Shown here piece by piece: positions 1 to 8,186 of a stretch of 62,518 nucleotides of DNA (the stretch's first letter is position 1; every line of letters starts with the position of its first letter). The DNA is from Mesorhizobium sp. B4-1-3. GTDB taxonomy: Bacteria; Pseudomonadota; Alphaproteobacteria; Rhizobiales; Rhizobiaceae. A model generated the notes under the pieces. It did not search any database. It was not told the origin of the DNA and saw only the letters and a list, made by a program, of their open reading frames with translations. The stretch is from contig NZ_VFTG01000031.1 of assembly GCF_006439355.1 (NCBI RefSeq), forward strand, positions 1 to 62,518. Direction: 5' to 3'. Both the position numbers and the translations under genes were made by a program.

Positions 1-62
1 TCCACCTCCATGATCTCCAGCGGCTTTCCGGCACCAACAGCTACGGCGGCACGCGTTTTCAT
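1..62 (-). CDS. frmA: S-(hydroxymethyl)glutathione dehydrogenase, N-terminal fragment
   Basis: Only the first 20 codons are inside the window; the gene runs off the left edge. The peptide begins MKTRAAVAVGAGKPLEIMEV, which matches the conserved N-terminus of class III (glutathione-dependent) alcohol dehydrogenases. These zinc enzymes oxidise the formaldehyde-glutathione adduct in the cytoplasm. A GGAGGAG ribosome binding site lies just upstream of the ATG. It diverges from the PQQ-associated ABC cluster, and the methanol dehydrogenase in the same window gives it an obvious role in formaldehyde removal. The assignment rests on a short peptide and on context. Confidence 0.75.
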   Translation of the reverse strand, partial: MKTRAAVAVGAGKPLEIMEV

Positions 63-460
63 GAGGCACTCCTCCCAGGGCAGTCGAAAAACTTCACATT
101 CCAGCGGAACTTTAAGTCCGCCGGACAACAAAAATACCGTTTCCAAGCCGCAGTGAGGTCGCAATAATCGAACGGTCTCCCTCATAAGTCTATTCTACCA
201 AGGTCCCCCCACCCTCCGCCTCCCTCAATGTGGCCGCCCGATAGGCGTGTTGCTTGGCCTTGAGGATCATCGGGAACTTTCCGCGCAGTCCATGGCGGCC
301 GTGATCCGCTTGATCGCCGGCTACATCGCACCGGCAAATAGGACTAAAGCAGAAGCGACATGCCGGCTTACGAGGTTTGATAAATCCAACACCTCCGCTA
401 AGTTCTCCGCGGGCACCTTGGCTTGGTCCGACACGACTGGACGCGGCGCGAGAGTGGGTA
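63..460. promoter_or_regulatory. Divergent intergenic region between formaldehyde dehydrogenase and the ABC cluster
   Basis: About 400 bases separate two divergent start codons, so promoters for both directions must lie here. ORFs that cross it have poor composition and overlap real genes. I could not identify a convincing operator or promoter hexamer. Confidence 0.35.
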
Positions 461-1720
461 ATGTTGTCGATGGCGAGCGCGGTGCCGAGCACTCTCAGGT
501 CTTTTTTGTGCTTTCTTTTCCTGACCGCCAGTTTGTCCGGCGCGGCGGCCCAGGAAGCACCGAGCAAGCAACCGGCTGCAACGGCCAAGCCGGAACAGAG
601 GATCACCGAAATCAAGATAGGGTATTTGCGGGCATATGCGCCGCAACTGACCCTTTCCTTGCTCGACCAGCCGCCGAGGGACGAGGGTGTTGCCGGCGCC
701 AAGGTGGCGATCGGCGACAACAACACGACGGGAGCGTTCCTCGGCCAGAAGTTCAGCCTCGACATCACCGAAATAAAGCCCGACTCCGATGCGGTCCAGG
801 CATTCGACGACTTGATCGCAAAAGGCGACCGCTATGTGGTCGCCGACCTCTCGGCCAAGCAGTTGCTGTCCATTGCCGACATCGCCCGCGACAAGGGCGT
901 GCTGATCTTCAACATCGGCGCCACCGACGACAGGCTGCGCGAGGAGGACTGCCGCATAAACGTCTTCCATATCGCGCCGACGCGCAGCATGCTGGCCGAC
1001 GCGCTGGCGCAGTATCTCATGGTGAAGAAGTGGCCGAATTGGGTGCTGCTCTATGGTTCGCATGAACAGGACCATCTCTACGCCGACGCGTTGCGCCGCG
1101 CGGCTGCCCGTTTCGGCGGCCAGATCGTGGCGGAGAAGGAGTTCAAGGACACCGGCACCGCCAGGCGCACCGACACGGGCGCCACGCAGACCCAGCAGCA
1201 GATTTCCGTGTTCACGCAGGACCTGCCGGAGCACGACGTGGTGCTGGTCGCCGACGAGAGCGAGGTATTCGGAACCTATGTGCCCTACCGCACCTGGACG
1301 CCGCGGCCGGTCGCGGGCACGGCCGGACTTGTCGCCTCGTCATGGCACCCCTCGAGTGAACAGTGGGGCGGCATCCAGATGCAGAGCCGCTTCCTGAGGA
1401 CGACAGGCCGGCGAATGTTGTCCAAGGACATGTCGGCCTGGACGGCCGTGCGGGCCGTCGGCGAAGCCACCACGCGGACCAATGGCGACGATCCGAAAAA
1501 GATCAGCGACTACATCCGTTCGGACGATTTCTCGGTCGCCGCCTTCAAGGGCCAGAAGCTGACCTTCCGCAAATGGAACCTTCAGCTGCGCCAGCCGATC
1601 CTGCTCAGCGACGCCAAATCGGTCGTCTCGACCTCGCCGCAGGAGGGCTATCTCCACCAGGTTTCCGAGCTCGACACGCTCGGCGTCGATCAACCGGAGA
1701 CCAAATGCGCCCTTAAGTAG
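461..1720 (+). CDS. ABC transporter substrate-binding protein of the PQQ-alcohol dehydrogenase system (PedB-like)
   Basis: A predicted periplasmic protein of about 419 residues with a signal peptide (hydrophobic run FLCFLFLTASLSGAAAQ, cleavage near AAAQ). The rest resembles type I branched-chain-amino-acid-like binding proteins of the family linked to PQQ-dependent alcohol dehydrogenases (TIGR03863 type). The reading frame extends upstream to a TTG at 377, but the ATG at 461 (or the one at 470) places the signal peptide correctly. It opens a run of co-directional genes (beta-propeller, small secreted protein, ATPase, permease, helical periplasmic protein). In Pseudomonas putida the related pedA1A2BC locus is needed for growth with lanthanides, so a role in lanthanide handling is an inference here. 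Confidence 0.85.
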   Translation: MLSMASAVPSTLRSFLCFLFLTASLSGAAAQEAPSKQPAATAKPEQRITEIKIGYLRAYAPQLTLSLLDQPPRDEGVAGAKVAIGDNNTTGAFLGQKFSLDITEIKPDSDAVQAFDDLIAKGDRYVVADLSAKQLLSIADIARDKGVLIFNIGATDDRLREEDCRINVFHIAPTRSMLADALAQYLMVKKWPNWVLLYGSHEQDHLYADALRRAAARFGGQIVAEKEFKDTGTARRTDTGATQTQQQISVFTQDLPEHDVVLVADESEVFGTYVPYRTWTPRPVAGTAGLVASSWHPSSEQWGGIQMQSRFLRTTGRRMLSKDMSAWTAVRAVGEATTRTNGDDPKKISDYIRSDDFSVAAFKGQKLTFRKWNLQLRQPILLSDAKSVVSTSPQEGYLHQVSELDTLGVDQPETKCALK

Positions 1721-1742
1721 CAAGCAATCGGGAGGAGTTTCG

Positions 1743-2714
1743 GTGCAAGGACGAGCTTGTGCACTCGCCTTTCTCGCGGCCGGTCTGATGACCGGTCCGG
1801 CATCGGCCTATACGGCCTATGTCTCCAACGAGAAGGACAACACCATGACCGTCGTCGACACGGCGACGATGAAAGTGATCAAGACCGTCGATGTCGGGCA
1901 AAGGCCGCGCGGCATCACGATTTCGCCCGACGGCAAGTTCGTCTATCTGTGCGCCAGCGACGACGACACGGTGCAGATCATCGATACGTCGAGCCTTGAC
2001 GTCGTTGGCGCTCTGCCCTCGGGACCAGATCCTGAATTGTTCGTGCTCTCGCCTGACGGCAAGACGCTTTATATCGCCAACGAGGACGACAATCTGGTCA
2101 CCGTCGTCGATGTCGCGAGCAAGGCGGTGCTTTCGGAGATCCCGGTCGGCGTCGAGCCGGAAGGGATGGGCGTCAGCCCCGACGGCAAGACCATGGTCAA
2201 CACATCCGAAACCACCAGCATGGCGCATTTCATCGACACTCAAAGCCATGAGGTGACCGATAACGTGCTGGTCGATACACGCCCGCGCTTCGCCGAATTC
2301 AAGCCCGACGGCTCTCAGGTCTGGGTCAGCGCGGAGGTCGGCGGCACGGTAAGCGTCATCGACAACGCCAAGCGCCAGGTCGTGAAGAAGATCCAGTTCG
2401 CGATCAATGGATTGCGGGCTGAAACCATCCAACCTGTGGGCATCGCCATAACCGCCGACGGCAAGAAGGCCTATGTCGCGCTCGGTCCGGCGAACCATGT
2501 CGCGGTGATCAACACCGAAACCTACGAAGTGGAGAAATACATCCTCGTCGGCCAGCGCGTCTGGCACCTGGCCTTCACCCCGGACCAGAAGACGCTGATC
2601 ACCACGAACGGCAACTCGAACGACATCACCTTCATCGATACGGCGACCGATGAACCGGTCCAGTCGCTCACCGTCGGCCAACAGCCGTGGGGCGTGGCCA
2701 TATCGCCCAACTAG
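1743..2714 (+). CDS. Periplasmic YVTN beta-propeller protein of the PQQ-alcohol dehydrogenase system (PedA2-like)
   Basis: 323 residues from a GTG start behind a GGGAGGAG ribosome binding site. A clear signal peptide ends in PASA. The mature part is a series of beta-propeller blades with the recurring signatures SPDGK, YVSNE, YIANED and VIDTA, the hallmark of the YVTN family (TIGR03866 type, found next to PQQ alcohol dehydrogenases). No catalytic residues are evident, so a scaffold or metal/cofactor-binding role in the periplasm is likely. It lies 22 bases after the substrate-binding protein gene in the same operon. Confidence 0.87.
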   Translation: MQGRACALAFLAAGLMTGPASAYTAYVSNEKDNTMTVVDTATMKVIKTVDVGQRPRGITISPDGKFVYLCASDDDTVQIIDTSSLDVVGALPSGPDPELFVLSPDGKTLYIANEDDNLVTVVDVASKAVLSEIPVGVEPEGMGVSPDGKTMVNTSETTSMAHFIDTQSHEVTDNVLVDTRPRFAEFKPDGSQVWVSAEVGGTVSVIDNAKRQVVKKIQFAINGLRAETIQPVGIAITADGKKAYVALGPANHVAVINTETYEVEKYILVGQRVWHLAFTPDQKTLITTNGNSNDITFIDTATDEPVQSLTVGQQPWGVAISPN

Positions 2715-2745
2715 CGATGTCCAAGCAGATCGGGAGGTTCATTCC

Positions 2746-3189
2746 ATGACGATCAACCGAACGATTGCCTTCGCCGTTCTGGCCGGACTGACGGTTGCTC
2801 CGCTCACAGTCAGTGCCGACGACGATGCACCGAAGGTGACGCGATCCAGCAAGACCCTCCCCGAGTTGGTCCTGGGCTCGGACAAATCCAGCTACGACCT
2901 CAACCGGACGGATTTCGAGCTGGTCGCCGGCCAGGGCTATCGCTGGAAGATCACGTCTCACGGCGGCTTCGAATACAAATTCATGACCGATCTCTGGCGA
3001 AACGTCTGGATCGACCAGATCGTGATAAACGATCTCGAAGTGCACATGGCCGGCGCGCCGGCCTGGCTCGAATTCGACGACGCGGGAACCATATTGGTTC
3101 AGTTCCACACCGTGCGCCCCGGCGAGTACAGCTGGTCCGTCCCCGATCTTGCCGACAAGGGTCTCAAGGGAAAGATCACGATCAAATGA
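2746..3189 (+). CDS. Small secreted protein of the PQQ/ABC cluster, function unknown
   Basis: 147 residues starting at the ATG that follows GGGAGG, with a signal peptide (MTINRTIAFAVLAGLTVAPL, then TVSADDD). The mature part is beta-rich with aromatic and acidic patches (FEYKFMTDLWRNVWIDQ) and ends PGEYSWSVPDL...KGKITIK. That resembles a small immunoglobulin or cupredoxin-like fold, but I see no type 1 copper Cys-His-Met set and no cysteine at all. The frame is open from 2650, but that extension overlaps the propeller gene and lacks a signal peptide. Its position between propeller and ATPase suggests a periplasmic accessory of the transporter. Confidence 0.75.
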   Translation: MTINRTIAFAVLAGLTVAPLTVSADDDAPKVTRSSKTLPELVLGSDKSSYDLNRTDFELVAGQGYRWKITSHGGFEYKFMTDLWRNVWIDQIVINDLEVHMAGAPAWLEFDDAGTILVQFHTVRPGEYSWSVPDLADKGLKGKITIK

Positions 3190-3255
3190 GACCTGGCAAA
3201 TGGGACCTGGCAAACGAGAGCGGGCGAATGAGAACGGCGCGCATATGAGGACAGG

Positions 3256-4053
3256 GTGATCGGCGTGCAGCATGTAAGGACAGGCGGACCTGGAAACGAG
3301 GTGGCGGCGCTCGACGTCGCCGGCGTCAGCTATTCCTACGGTCCCAAACGGGCGCTGAGCAACGTGTCCTTCTCGATCGCGCCGGCGACTTTCACCGTCC
3401 TGCTCGGCCTCAACGGCGCCGGCAAGACAACCTTGTTTTCGCTGATCAGCCATCTTTACGACACGCGCCACGGATCGATCCGCATCTTCGGCCACGACAT
3501 CCGCCGCGCTTCCGGCGAAGCGCTCAGATGTGTCGGCATCGTGTTCCAGGCACGCACCCTCGACCTTGACCTCAGCGTGCACCAGAACCTCTCCTACCAC
3601 GCATCGCTGCATGGTATCGGCGGACGCGAGGCCCGGCAGCGCATCGCCGCTCTGCTCGAAACGGTCGACATGCAGGGCCGCGAGCATGACAAGGCCCGCT
3701 CCCTCTCCGGTGGCCAGATGCGACGGATCGAAATCGCCAGGGCGCTGCTCCACCGCCCCGCCCTGCTGCTGCTCGACGAGGCGACCGTCGGCCTCGACAT
3801 CCAGTCGCGCGCCGGCATCCTCGCCACCATCCGCAGGCTCGTCGAAACCGAAGGCATCGGCGTTTTGTGGGCCACGCACCTGATTGACGAGGTCGACGAC
3901 GGCGACCATGCCGTCATGCTGCGACAGGGCAACCTCGTCGCTAGCGGCACGGTCTCCGATCTCATCCAGGCCAGCGGCGCCAATTCGATCCGCGACGCCT
4001 TCTCTAAGCTCAACCGCGCGGAGCCAGCCGGCATTGCGGGGATTTCGCCATGA
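3256..4053 (+). CDS. ABC transporter ATP-binding protein of the PQQ-alcohol dehydrogenase system (PedA1-like)
   Basis: 265 residues with all motifs of an active ATPase: Walker A GLNGAGKTT, signature LSGGQMRR, Walker B ALLLLDEAT and the H-loop ATHL. It resembles the ATPases of ABC-2 type exporters and the TIGR03864 family next to PQQ dehydrogenases. The start used is the GTG at 3256; the ribosome binding site is not obvious. Its last four bases overlap the permease start (ATGA), so the two subunits are translationally coupled. Despite the neighbouring binding protein, the permease type is one usually found in exporters, so transport direction is open. Confidence 0.88.
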   Translation: MIGVQHVRTGGPGNEVAALDVAGVSYSYGPKRALSNVSFSIAPATFTVLLGLNGAGKTTLFSLISHLYDTRHGSIRIFGHDIRRASGEALRCVGIVFQARTLDLDLSVHQNLSYHASLHGIGGREARQRIAALLETVDMQGREHDKARSLSGGQMRRIEIARALLHRPALLLLDEATVGLDIQSRAGILATIRRLVETEGIGVLWATHLIDEVDDGDHAVMLRQGNLVASGTVSDLIQASGANSIRDAFSKLNRAEPAGIAGISP

Positions 4054-4925
4054 GCACGTCCGCGATGCCGCAGAAGGTCGGCTCCATCGCACCGGTGCGG
4101 TCCGGCGCGTTCGGCCTCCGTCACTATCTCATCTGCCTCAAGGGCGTCGTCCTGCGCGAGTGCCTGCGTTTCCTGCATCAACGCGAGCGCTTCGTCTCTT
4201 CGCTGGTCAGGCCGCTCGTCTGGCTGTTCATCTTCGCCGCCGGCTTTCGCCAGGTGCTCGGCGTCTCGATCATCCCGCCCTACAAAACCTACGTGCTCTA
4301 CGAGGTCTACATCACGCCCGGCCTGTGCGGCATGATCCTTTTGTTCTCTGGCATGCAGTCTTCGCTGTCGATGGTCTACGACCGCGAGATGGGCAATATG
4401 CGCATCCTGCTCGTCAGCCCGTTTCCGCGCTGGTTCCTGTTGGTGTCGAAGATGCTCGCCGGCGTCGCCGTATCGATCGCGCAGGTCTACGCGTTTCTGA
4501 TCGTGGCGTGGTTCTGGGGCGTCAAGGCGCCGCCCCTCGGCTACCTGTTCGTGCTGCCGGCGCTGTTCTTGTCGGGCATGATGCTTTGCGCGCTCGGCAT
4601 GCTTTTGTCCTCGATGATCAAGCAGCTCGAAAACTTCGCCGGCATCATGAACTTCGTCATATTCCCCGGCTATTTCGCCTCACCCGCCTTATATCCGTTG
4701 TGGCGCATCCAGGAAGCCAGCCCTCTCCTCTACAAGATCTGTCTCGTCAATCCATTCACCTATGCCGTCGAGCTGATCCGTTTCGCGTTTTACGGGCAGG
4801 TCGATTGGGTGTCGCTGGGCGTCGTCGCCGGATGCACGCTGCTGTTTCTGGCCGGAGCCATCATCGCCTACGACCCCTCGCGCGGCCTGATGACCCGCAA
4901 GCAGGACACGGGAGGAAATGCCTGA
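4050..4925 (+). CDS. ABC-2 type permease (PedC-like)
   Basis: 291 residues with about six hydrophobic segments (for example PLVWLFIFAAGF, GLCGMILLFSGMQ, AQVYAFLIVAWFWG, LFVLPALFLSGMMLCALGML and a final LFLAGAIIAYDPSRG). This is the layout of ABC-2 permeases of the PQQ-linked alcohol transporter family (TIGR03861 type). The conserved amphipathic stretch with YDREMGNMR precedes the third membrane span. It overlaps the ATPase gene by 4 bases and shares one base with the next gene. A homodimer with two copies of the upstream ATPase is the expected complex. Confidence 0.87.
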   Translation: MSTSAMPQKVGSIAPVRSGAFGLRHYLICLKGVVLRECLRFLHQRERFVSSLVRPLVWLFIFAAGFRQVLGVSIIPPYKTYVLYEVYITPGLCGMILLFSGMQSSLSMVYDREMGNMRILLVSPFPRWFLLVSKMLAGVAVSIAQVYAFLIVAWFWGVKAPPLGYLFVLPALFLSGMMLCALGMLLSSMIKQLENFAGIMNFVIFPGYFASPALYPLWRIQEASPLLYKICLVNPFTYAVELIRFAFYGQVDWVSLGVVAGCTLLFLAGAIIAYDPSRGLMTRKQDTGGNA

Positions 4926-5554
4926 TGGGGAGAACAGCCTTTGTTCGCAGCCTGTTTGTGGTCGCCCTGCTCGCGCGAGCCACAAACGCCGGCGCGGCGA
5001 CCGCCGATCCGGACTGGCCCTGTGTCCAGCGCAAGGTGCCGCAATTGTCGCTCGGCCAGGTCTGGAATGGGCCGGACCTTCCGCCCTCCGCCAAGAACTG
5101 GTCAGACGACGCATCGGTCTCCGCCCTTGTCGAAGACGTCGCGGCACGACGGCTGCCGCTCGCCGACGCTCAGAAGAAGATCAGGGATTTTGCGGCGTCC
5201 CTGCCGGTCGAGCAGCTTGCGCCGAAAATGGCGATGGTCGTGCAAGGCATGTTCGACCACATGGACGCCGAGCGCTCTCACGTGATTGCCGGCATTTCCC
5301 GTTATGCCCACAGGCAGCTCGAAATGGCCGCCGACTTGCGCAAGCAAGCGTCCGATGTCGATGCGTTGCGCGCAAAGCCCGACGTGGATCCGGACGAGGT
5401 CGAGCGCCGGACCGAGCAGTTGAATTTCGCGACGCGGATCTTCACCGAGCGCGCGCAATCGCTGACTTACGTCTGCGACGTGCCGACCATCATCGAGCAG
5501 CGGCTTTATCAACTGGCCAAGACCGTCTCGGAGACGCTTGCCGCGAAGAAATAA
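4925..5554 (+). CDS. Helical periplasmic protein ending the PQQ/ABC operon, unknown function
   Basis: 209 residues, with the start at the ATG inside the TGATG junction with the permease gene. A signal peptide (VRSLFVVALLARATNAGAAT) is followed by DPDWPCVQRKVP and a mostly alpha-helical, charge-rich body. There are two cysteines (in DWPCVQ and YVCDVP) that could form a disulfide. I cannot assign a family with a known activity. Tight coupling to the permease suggests a periplasmic partner of the transporter. Confidence 0.8.
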   Translation: MGRTAFVRSLFVVALLARATNAGAATADPDWPCVQRKVPQLSLGQVWNGPDLPPSAKNWSDDASVSALVEDVAARRLPLADAQKKIRDFAASLPVEQLAPKMAMVVQGMFDHMDAERSHVIAGISRYAHRQLEMAADLRKQASDVDALRAKPDVDPDEVERRTEQLNFATRIFTERAQSLTYVCDVPTIIEQRLYQLAKTVSETLAAKK

Positions 5555-5591
5555 CGCACGTCGCCCGAAACCGCCGATCTCGAAAAACGCG

Positions 5592-5792
5592 TCAACTGCT
5601 GCGGCCGGGCAGCACGCGCCAGCGCTGCACGAAGTAGCCGGGATGCGTCTCCAGCCAATGCGCGACCAGCGGCTGCGCCTGCATGAAGGCCACTCCGGGA
5701 TTCATGGCTAAGCCGTCCGCCATTTCCTCGCGTTGCTCGCATGTCTGCGGCACGGCTGACATGCAGACCATCATCACGATTGTATAAAGCAT
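5592..5792 (-). CDS. Small cysteine-containing protein, paralogue of the one at 17789
   Basis: 66 residues from an ATG preceded by a purine-rich GGGGAAGGGG. The N-terminus (MLYTIVMMVCMSAVPQTC) is hydrophobic and carries two cysteines; the end is HPGYFVQRWRVLPG. The same skeleton occurs in the 69-residue protein at 17789: VC-x-SA-x-P-x2-C near the start and W-x3-HP-x4-V-x-RW near the end. The frame is open further upstream (to 6071), but that extension has no conserved character. It is convergent with the ABC cluster. Function unknown; the duplicate near xoxF supports it being a real gene. Confidence 0.65.
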   Translation of the reverse strand: MLYTIVMMVCMSAVPQTCEQREEMADGLAMNPGVAFMQAQPLVAHWLETHPGYFVQRWRVLPGRSS

Positions 5793-6018
5793 TGCCCCTT
5801 CCCCTTCGAAATCCCGAACCCCACGCCGGGACGCATGGCGATTTGCCTGCAGGGTTTGGCTGCTCTTCCGTCTTACCGCGAGTGTGAAGCGACTGCCCCT
5901 GCCCTTCCCGCGTCGCAGCATAGCATGCGAGCTTGGGAGCCACCATCGGCGGCGACCCGGTTGTCCACCCCCTTCCGGACCTTTTCGCACGATCTCGACG
6001 GCGGATATGTAAGGTGCT

Positions 6019-7008
6019 TCACCCGCGCCGCGTTCCGGGTGCCCTCGCCTGTTGCGTCCGTGCCGCTTCATCCGCTTCGGCGTGTGGATATAGTTTGCCG
6101 AACAAGGGAAGATATGTTGCGCCCTTGCGCATGAGGAAATCGTTGAAGGTCGCCATGGCCGGCGATATCACGTGATCGCTGCGCATCACCGAAAACCATT
6201 GCCGGCGGATCGGCATGCCGGCCACGTCGAGGATGACGAGTCGGCCGGCTTCCGTTTCCGCTGCGATCGTGTGGGCGGAGATGAAGGCGATGCCGAGACC
6301 CGCCATCACGGCTTGCTTGATCGTCTCGTTCGAACCCATCTCGACGCCGAGGTCGTCGATCCGGCCGGGCACGTCGCTCAGGAATATCTCGAGGGAGATG
6401 CGCGTGCCCGAGCCCGGTTCGCGGATAAGGAAATGCTCCTCGGCGATCCTCTCCTTGGAGATGTCGCGTGCCGAAACCAGCGGGTGCTCCGGCGGCGCGA
6501 TGATGACCAGCGGGTGGTCGCCGAAGACGGAAGCGCGGACCGAAACTTCCTTGGGCGGACGGCCCATCAACGCGATGTCGATGTCATGGTTCTTCAGCCT
6601 GTCGATCGTTTCGGCGCGATTGCCGATGGCAAGCCGCATATCGATATCGGGATGCTCCTTCATGAAGCCGGCCATGAGCCGCGGCGCGAAATATTTTGCG
6701 GTGGAAACGACGCCGAGCCTCAGGCTGCCGATGCGCACGCCCTTGATGGCGTCCATCTCGTCTTCGAGCAACCGCAGCCGCTCCTCGATCGCCTGCGCCG
6801 CCTCGACGAAGGCCAGCCCTGCGGCGGTCGGACGCATGCCGTCCGACGTCCGGTCGAACAAGGCCAGTTGGAACTCCTCCTCCACCTGTCGCAACTGGAT
6901 CGTGACCGCCGGAGGAGAAAGGCCTAACACCTTGGCTGCGCTCACGATTTTCCCGTGGCTGACGATAGCCTGCACGGTCTTGAATTGCTTGAGCGTGAGA
7001 TTCCTCAT
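6019..7008 (-). CDS. cbbR: LysR-family activator of the Calvin-cycle operon, CbbR
   Basis: 329 residues. The N-terminal winged helix (LKQFKTVQAIVSHGKIVSAAKVLGLSPPAVTIQLRQVEEEF) is typical LysR; the rest is the periplasmic-binding-like effector domain (LRLGVVSTAKYFAPRLMAGF). CbbR regulators sense carbon-status metabolites such as RuBP, phosphoglycolate or NADPH and activate cbb transcription. The gene is divergent from cbbF with about 120 bases between starts, the arrangement seen in most cbb loci. Two TNA-N7-TNA sites lie in that gap. Confidence 0.93.
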   Translation of the reverse strand: MRNLTLKQFKTVQAIVSHGKIVSAAKVLGLSPPAVTIQLRQVEEEFQLALFDRTSDGMRPTAAGLAFVEAAQAIEERLRLLEDEMDAIKGVRIGSLRLGVVSTAKYFAPRLMAGFMKEHPDIDMRLAIGNRAETIDRLKNHDIDIALMGRPPKEVSVRASVFGDHPLVIIAPPEHPLVSARDISKERIAEEHFLIREPGSGTRISLEIFLSDVPGRIDDLGVEMGSNETIKQAVMAGLGIAFISAHTIAAETEAGRLVILDVAGMPIRRQWFSVMRSDHVISPAMATFNDFLMRKGATYLPLFGKLYPHAEADEAARTQQARAPGTRRG

Positions 7009-7015
7009 AGTGCAT

Positions 7016-7060
7016 ACTAAATTATTTTTAGTGATCAGGTAAAGTTATTGAATTTTACTT
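7016..7060. promoter_or_regulatory. Two CbbR (LysR-type) binding sites in the cbbR-cbbF gap
   Basis: Two dyads of the LysR T-N11-A form stand 27 bases apart centre to centre. The first (7016-7032) is ACT-N11-AGT, with six-base perfect arms ACTAAA/TTTAGT. The second (7042-7060) is AAGT-N11-ACTT. Both also fit the TNA-N7-TNA rule described for CbbR (TAA-N7-TTA and TTA-N7-TTA). The first site lies 8 bases upstream of the cbbR start codon, consistent with autoregulation; the second faces cbbF. Confidence 0.75.
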
Positions 7061-7127
7061 AGCCTGCATCGTTTGATTTCATCGCCCAATCCGGCCTCGA
7101 GGGATACGGCCGGACCGGGAGGTTACG

Positions 7128-8177
7128 ATGCCAGCGGCAACGCTCGACGCCTTTCTGAACTCCTATCTCGGCGACCAGCCGGACGAACGCCGATCCGCGG
7201 TCGTTGCCACCGTCCGCCAGTTCACGCAGGCCGCCACCAAGGTCCGCAACGCCATCAACCAAGGGGCGCTCGGCGCCGCTTTTGCCGGAGCCCGCGGCGC
7301 CAATGCCGACGGCGATGTCCAGAAGGATCTTGACGTCTTCGCCGACGACATCTTCCTCGACGCCATGCGTCGCGCCCCGGTCGCGCTCTATGCCTCCGAG
7401 GAACTGGAGCAGCCGGTCCTGCTCGACAGGCACGCCCCGCTCGCCGTCGCCATCGACCCGCTGGACGGCTCTTCCAACATCGACACCAACGTGTCGGTCG
7501 GAACGATTTTCTCGCTCCTCCCTGCAACTGGCGCGCCGGATGTCGATCCGGCCGCCTCCTTTCTGCAGGCGGGCGTGAGCATGCTCGGCGCCGGCTTCTT
7601 CATCTACGGGCCGCAGCTGGCTCTCGTCCTGTCGATCGGCAGCGGCACGCATGTCTTCGTGCATTCGACCAGGCTGGGCACCTTCGTCCAGGCCTACGAA
7701 AGCCGGATCATCCCGGAGCGGACCCAGGAGTTCGCCATCAACGCCGCCAACTACCGCCACTGGGACGAGGCCGTGCGTCTCTATGTCGACGACTGCCTGG
7801 AAGGCACCGAAGGCCCAAGGGAGAAGGATTTCAACATGCGCTGGATCGCCTCGCTTGTCGCCGAATGCTACCGCATCTTGATGCGCGGCGGCGTGTTTCT
7901 GTATCCCGGCGACCGACGCCGGGGTTACAGCCAGGGCCGGCTTCGGCTGGTCTATGAGGCCAATCCGATTGCCTATCTGATCGAACAGGCGGCCGGCACC
8001 GCGACCGACGCGATCACCCGCATCCTGGAAATCGAACCGGAGAGCCTGCACCAGCGCGTACCCGTGGTTTTCGGATCCGCACGGGAAGTCGCGCGGATCG
8101 CCCGCTACCACACAGAGCCCAGCGCCATCGGCGAGCGTGCGCCGCTGTTCAGCCGCCGCGGACTCTTCAGGGCCTGA
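7128..8177 (+). CDS. cbbF: Class I fructose-1,6-bisphosphatase
   Basis: 349 residues, start ATG after GGGAGG. The diagnostic metal and substrate motif DPLDGSSNIDTN is present, with FLYPGDRRRGYSQGRLRLVYE and PIAYLIEQAAG near the C-terminus, as in class I FBPases. It removes the C1 phosphate of fructose-1,6-bisphosphate (and usually sedoheptulose-1,7-bisphosphate) in the RuBP-regeneration arm of the Calvin cycle. It is the first gene of the cbb operon, 9 bases before cbbP. Confidence 0.95.
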   Translation: MPAATLDAFLNSYLGDQPDERRSAVVATVRQFTQAATKVRNAINQGALGAAFAGARGANADGDVQKDLDVFADDIFLDAMRRAPVALYASEELEQPVLLDRHAPLAVAIDPLDGSSNIDTNVSVGTIFSLLPATGAPDVDPAASFLQAGVSMLGAGFFIYGPQLALVLSIGSGTHVFVHSTRLGTFVQAYESRIIPERTQEFAINAANYRHWDEAVRLYVDDCLEGTEGPREKDFNMRWIASLVAECYRILMRGGVFLYPGDRRRGYSQGRLRLVYEANPIAYLIEQAAGTATDAITRILEIEPESLHQRVPVVFGSAREVARIARYHTEPSAIGERAPLFSRRGLFRA

Positions 8178-8186
8178 GCCAGAACC

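Noticed and set aside
398..1234. 278-codon minus-strand ORF opposite the first binding-protein gene
   Set aside because: No motif, and it overlaps a gene with a signal peptide and clear family resemblance.
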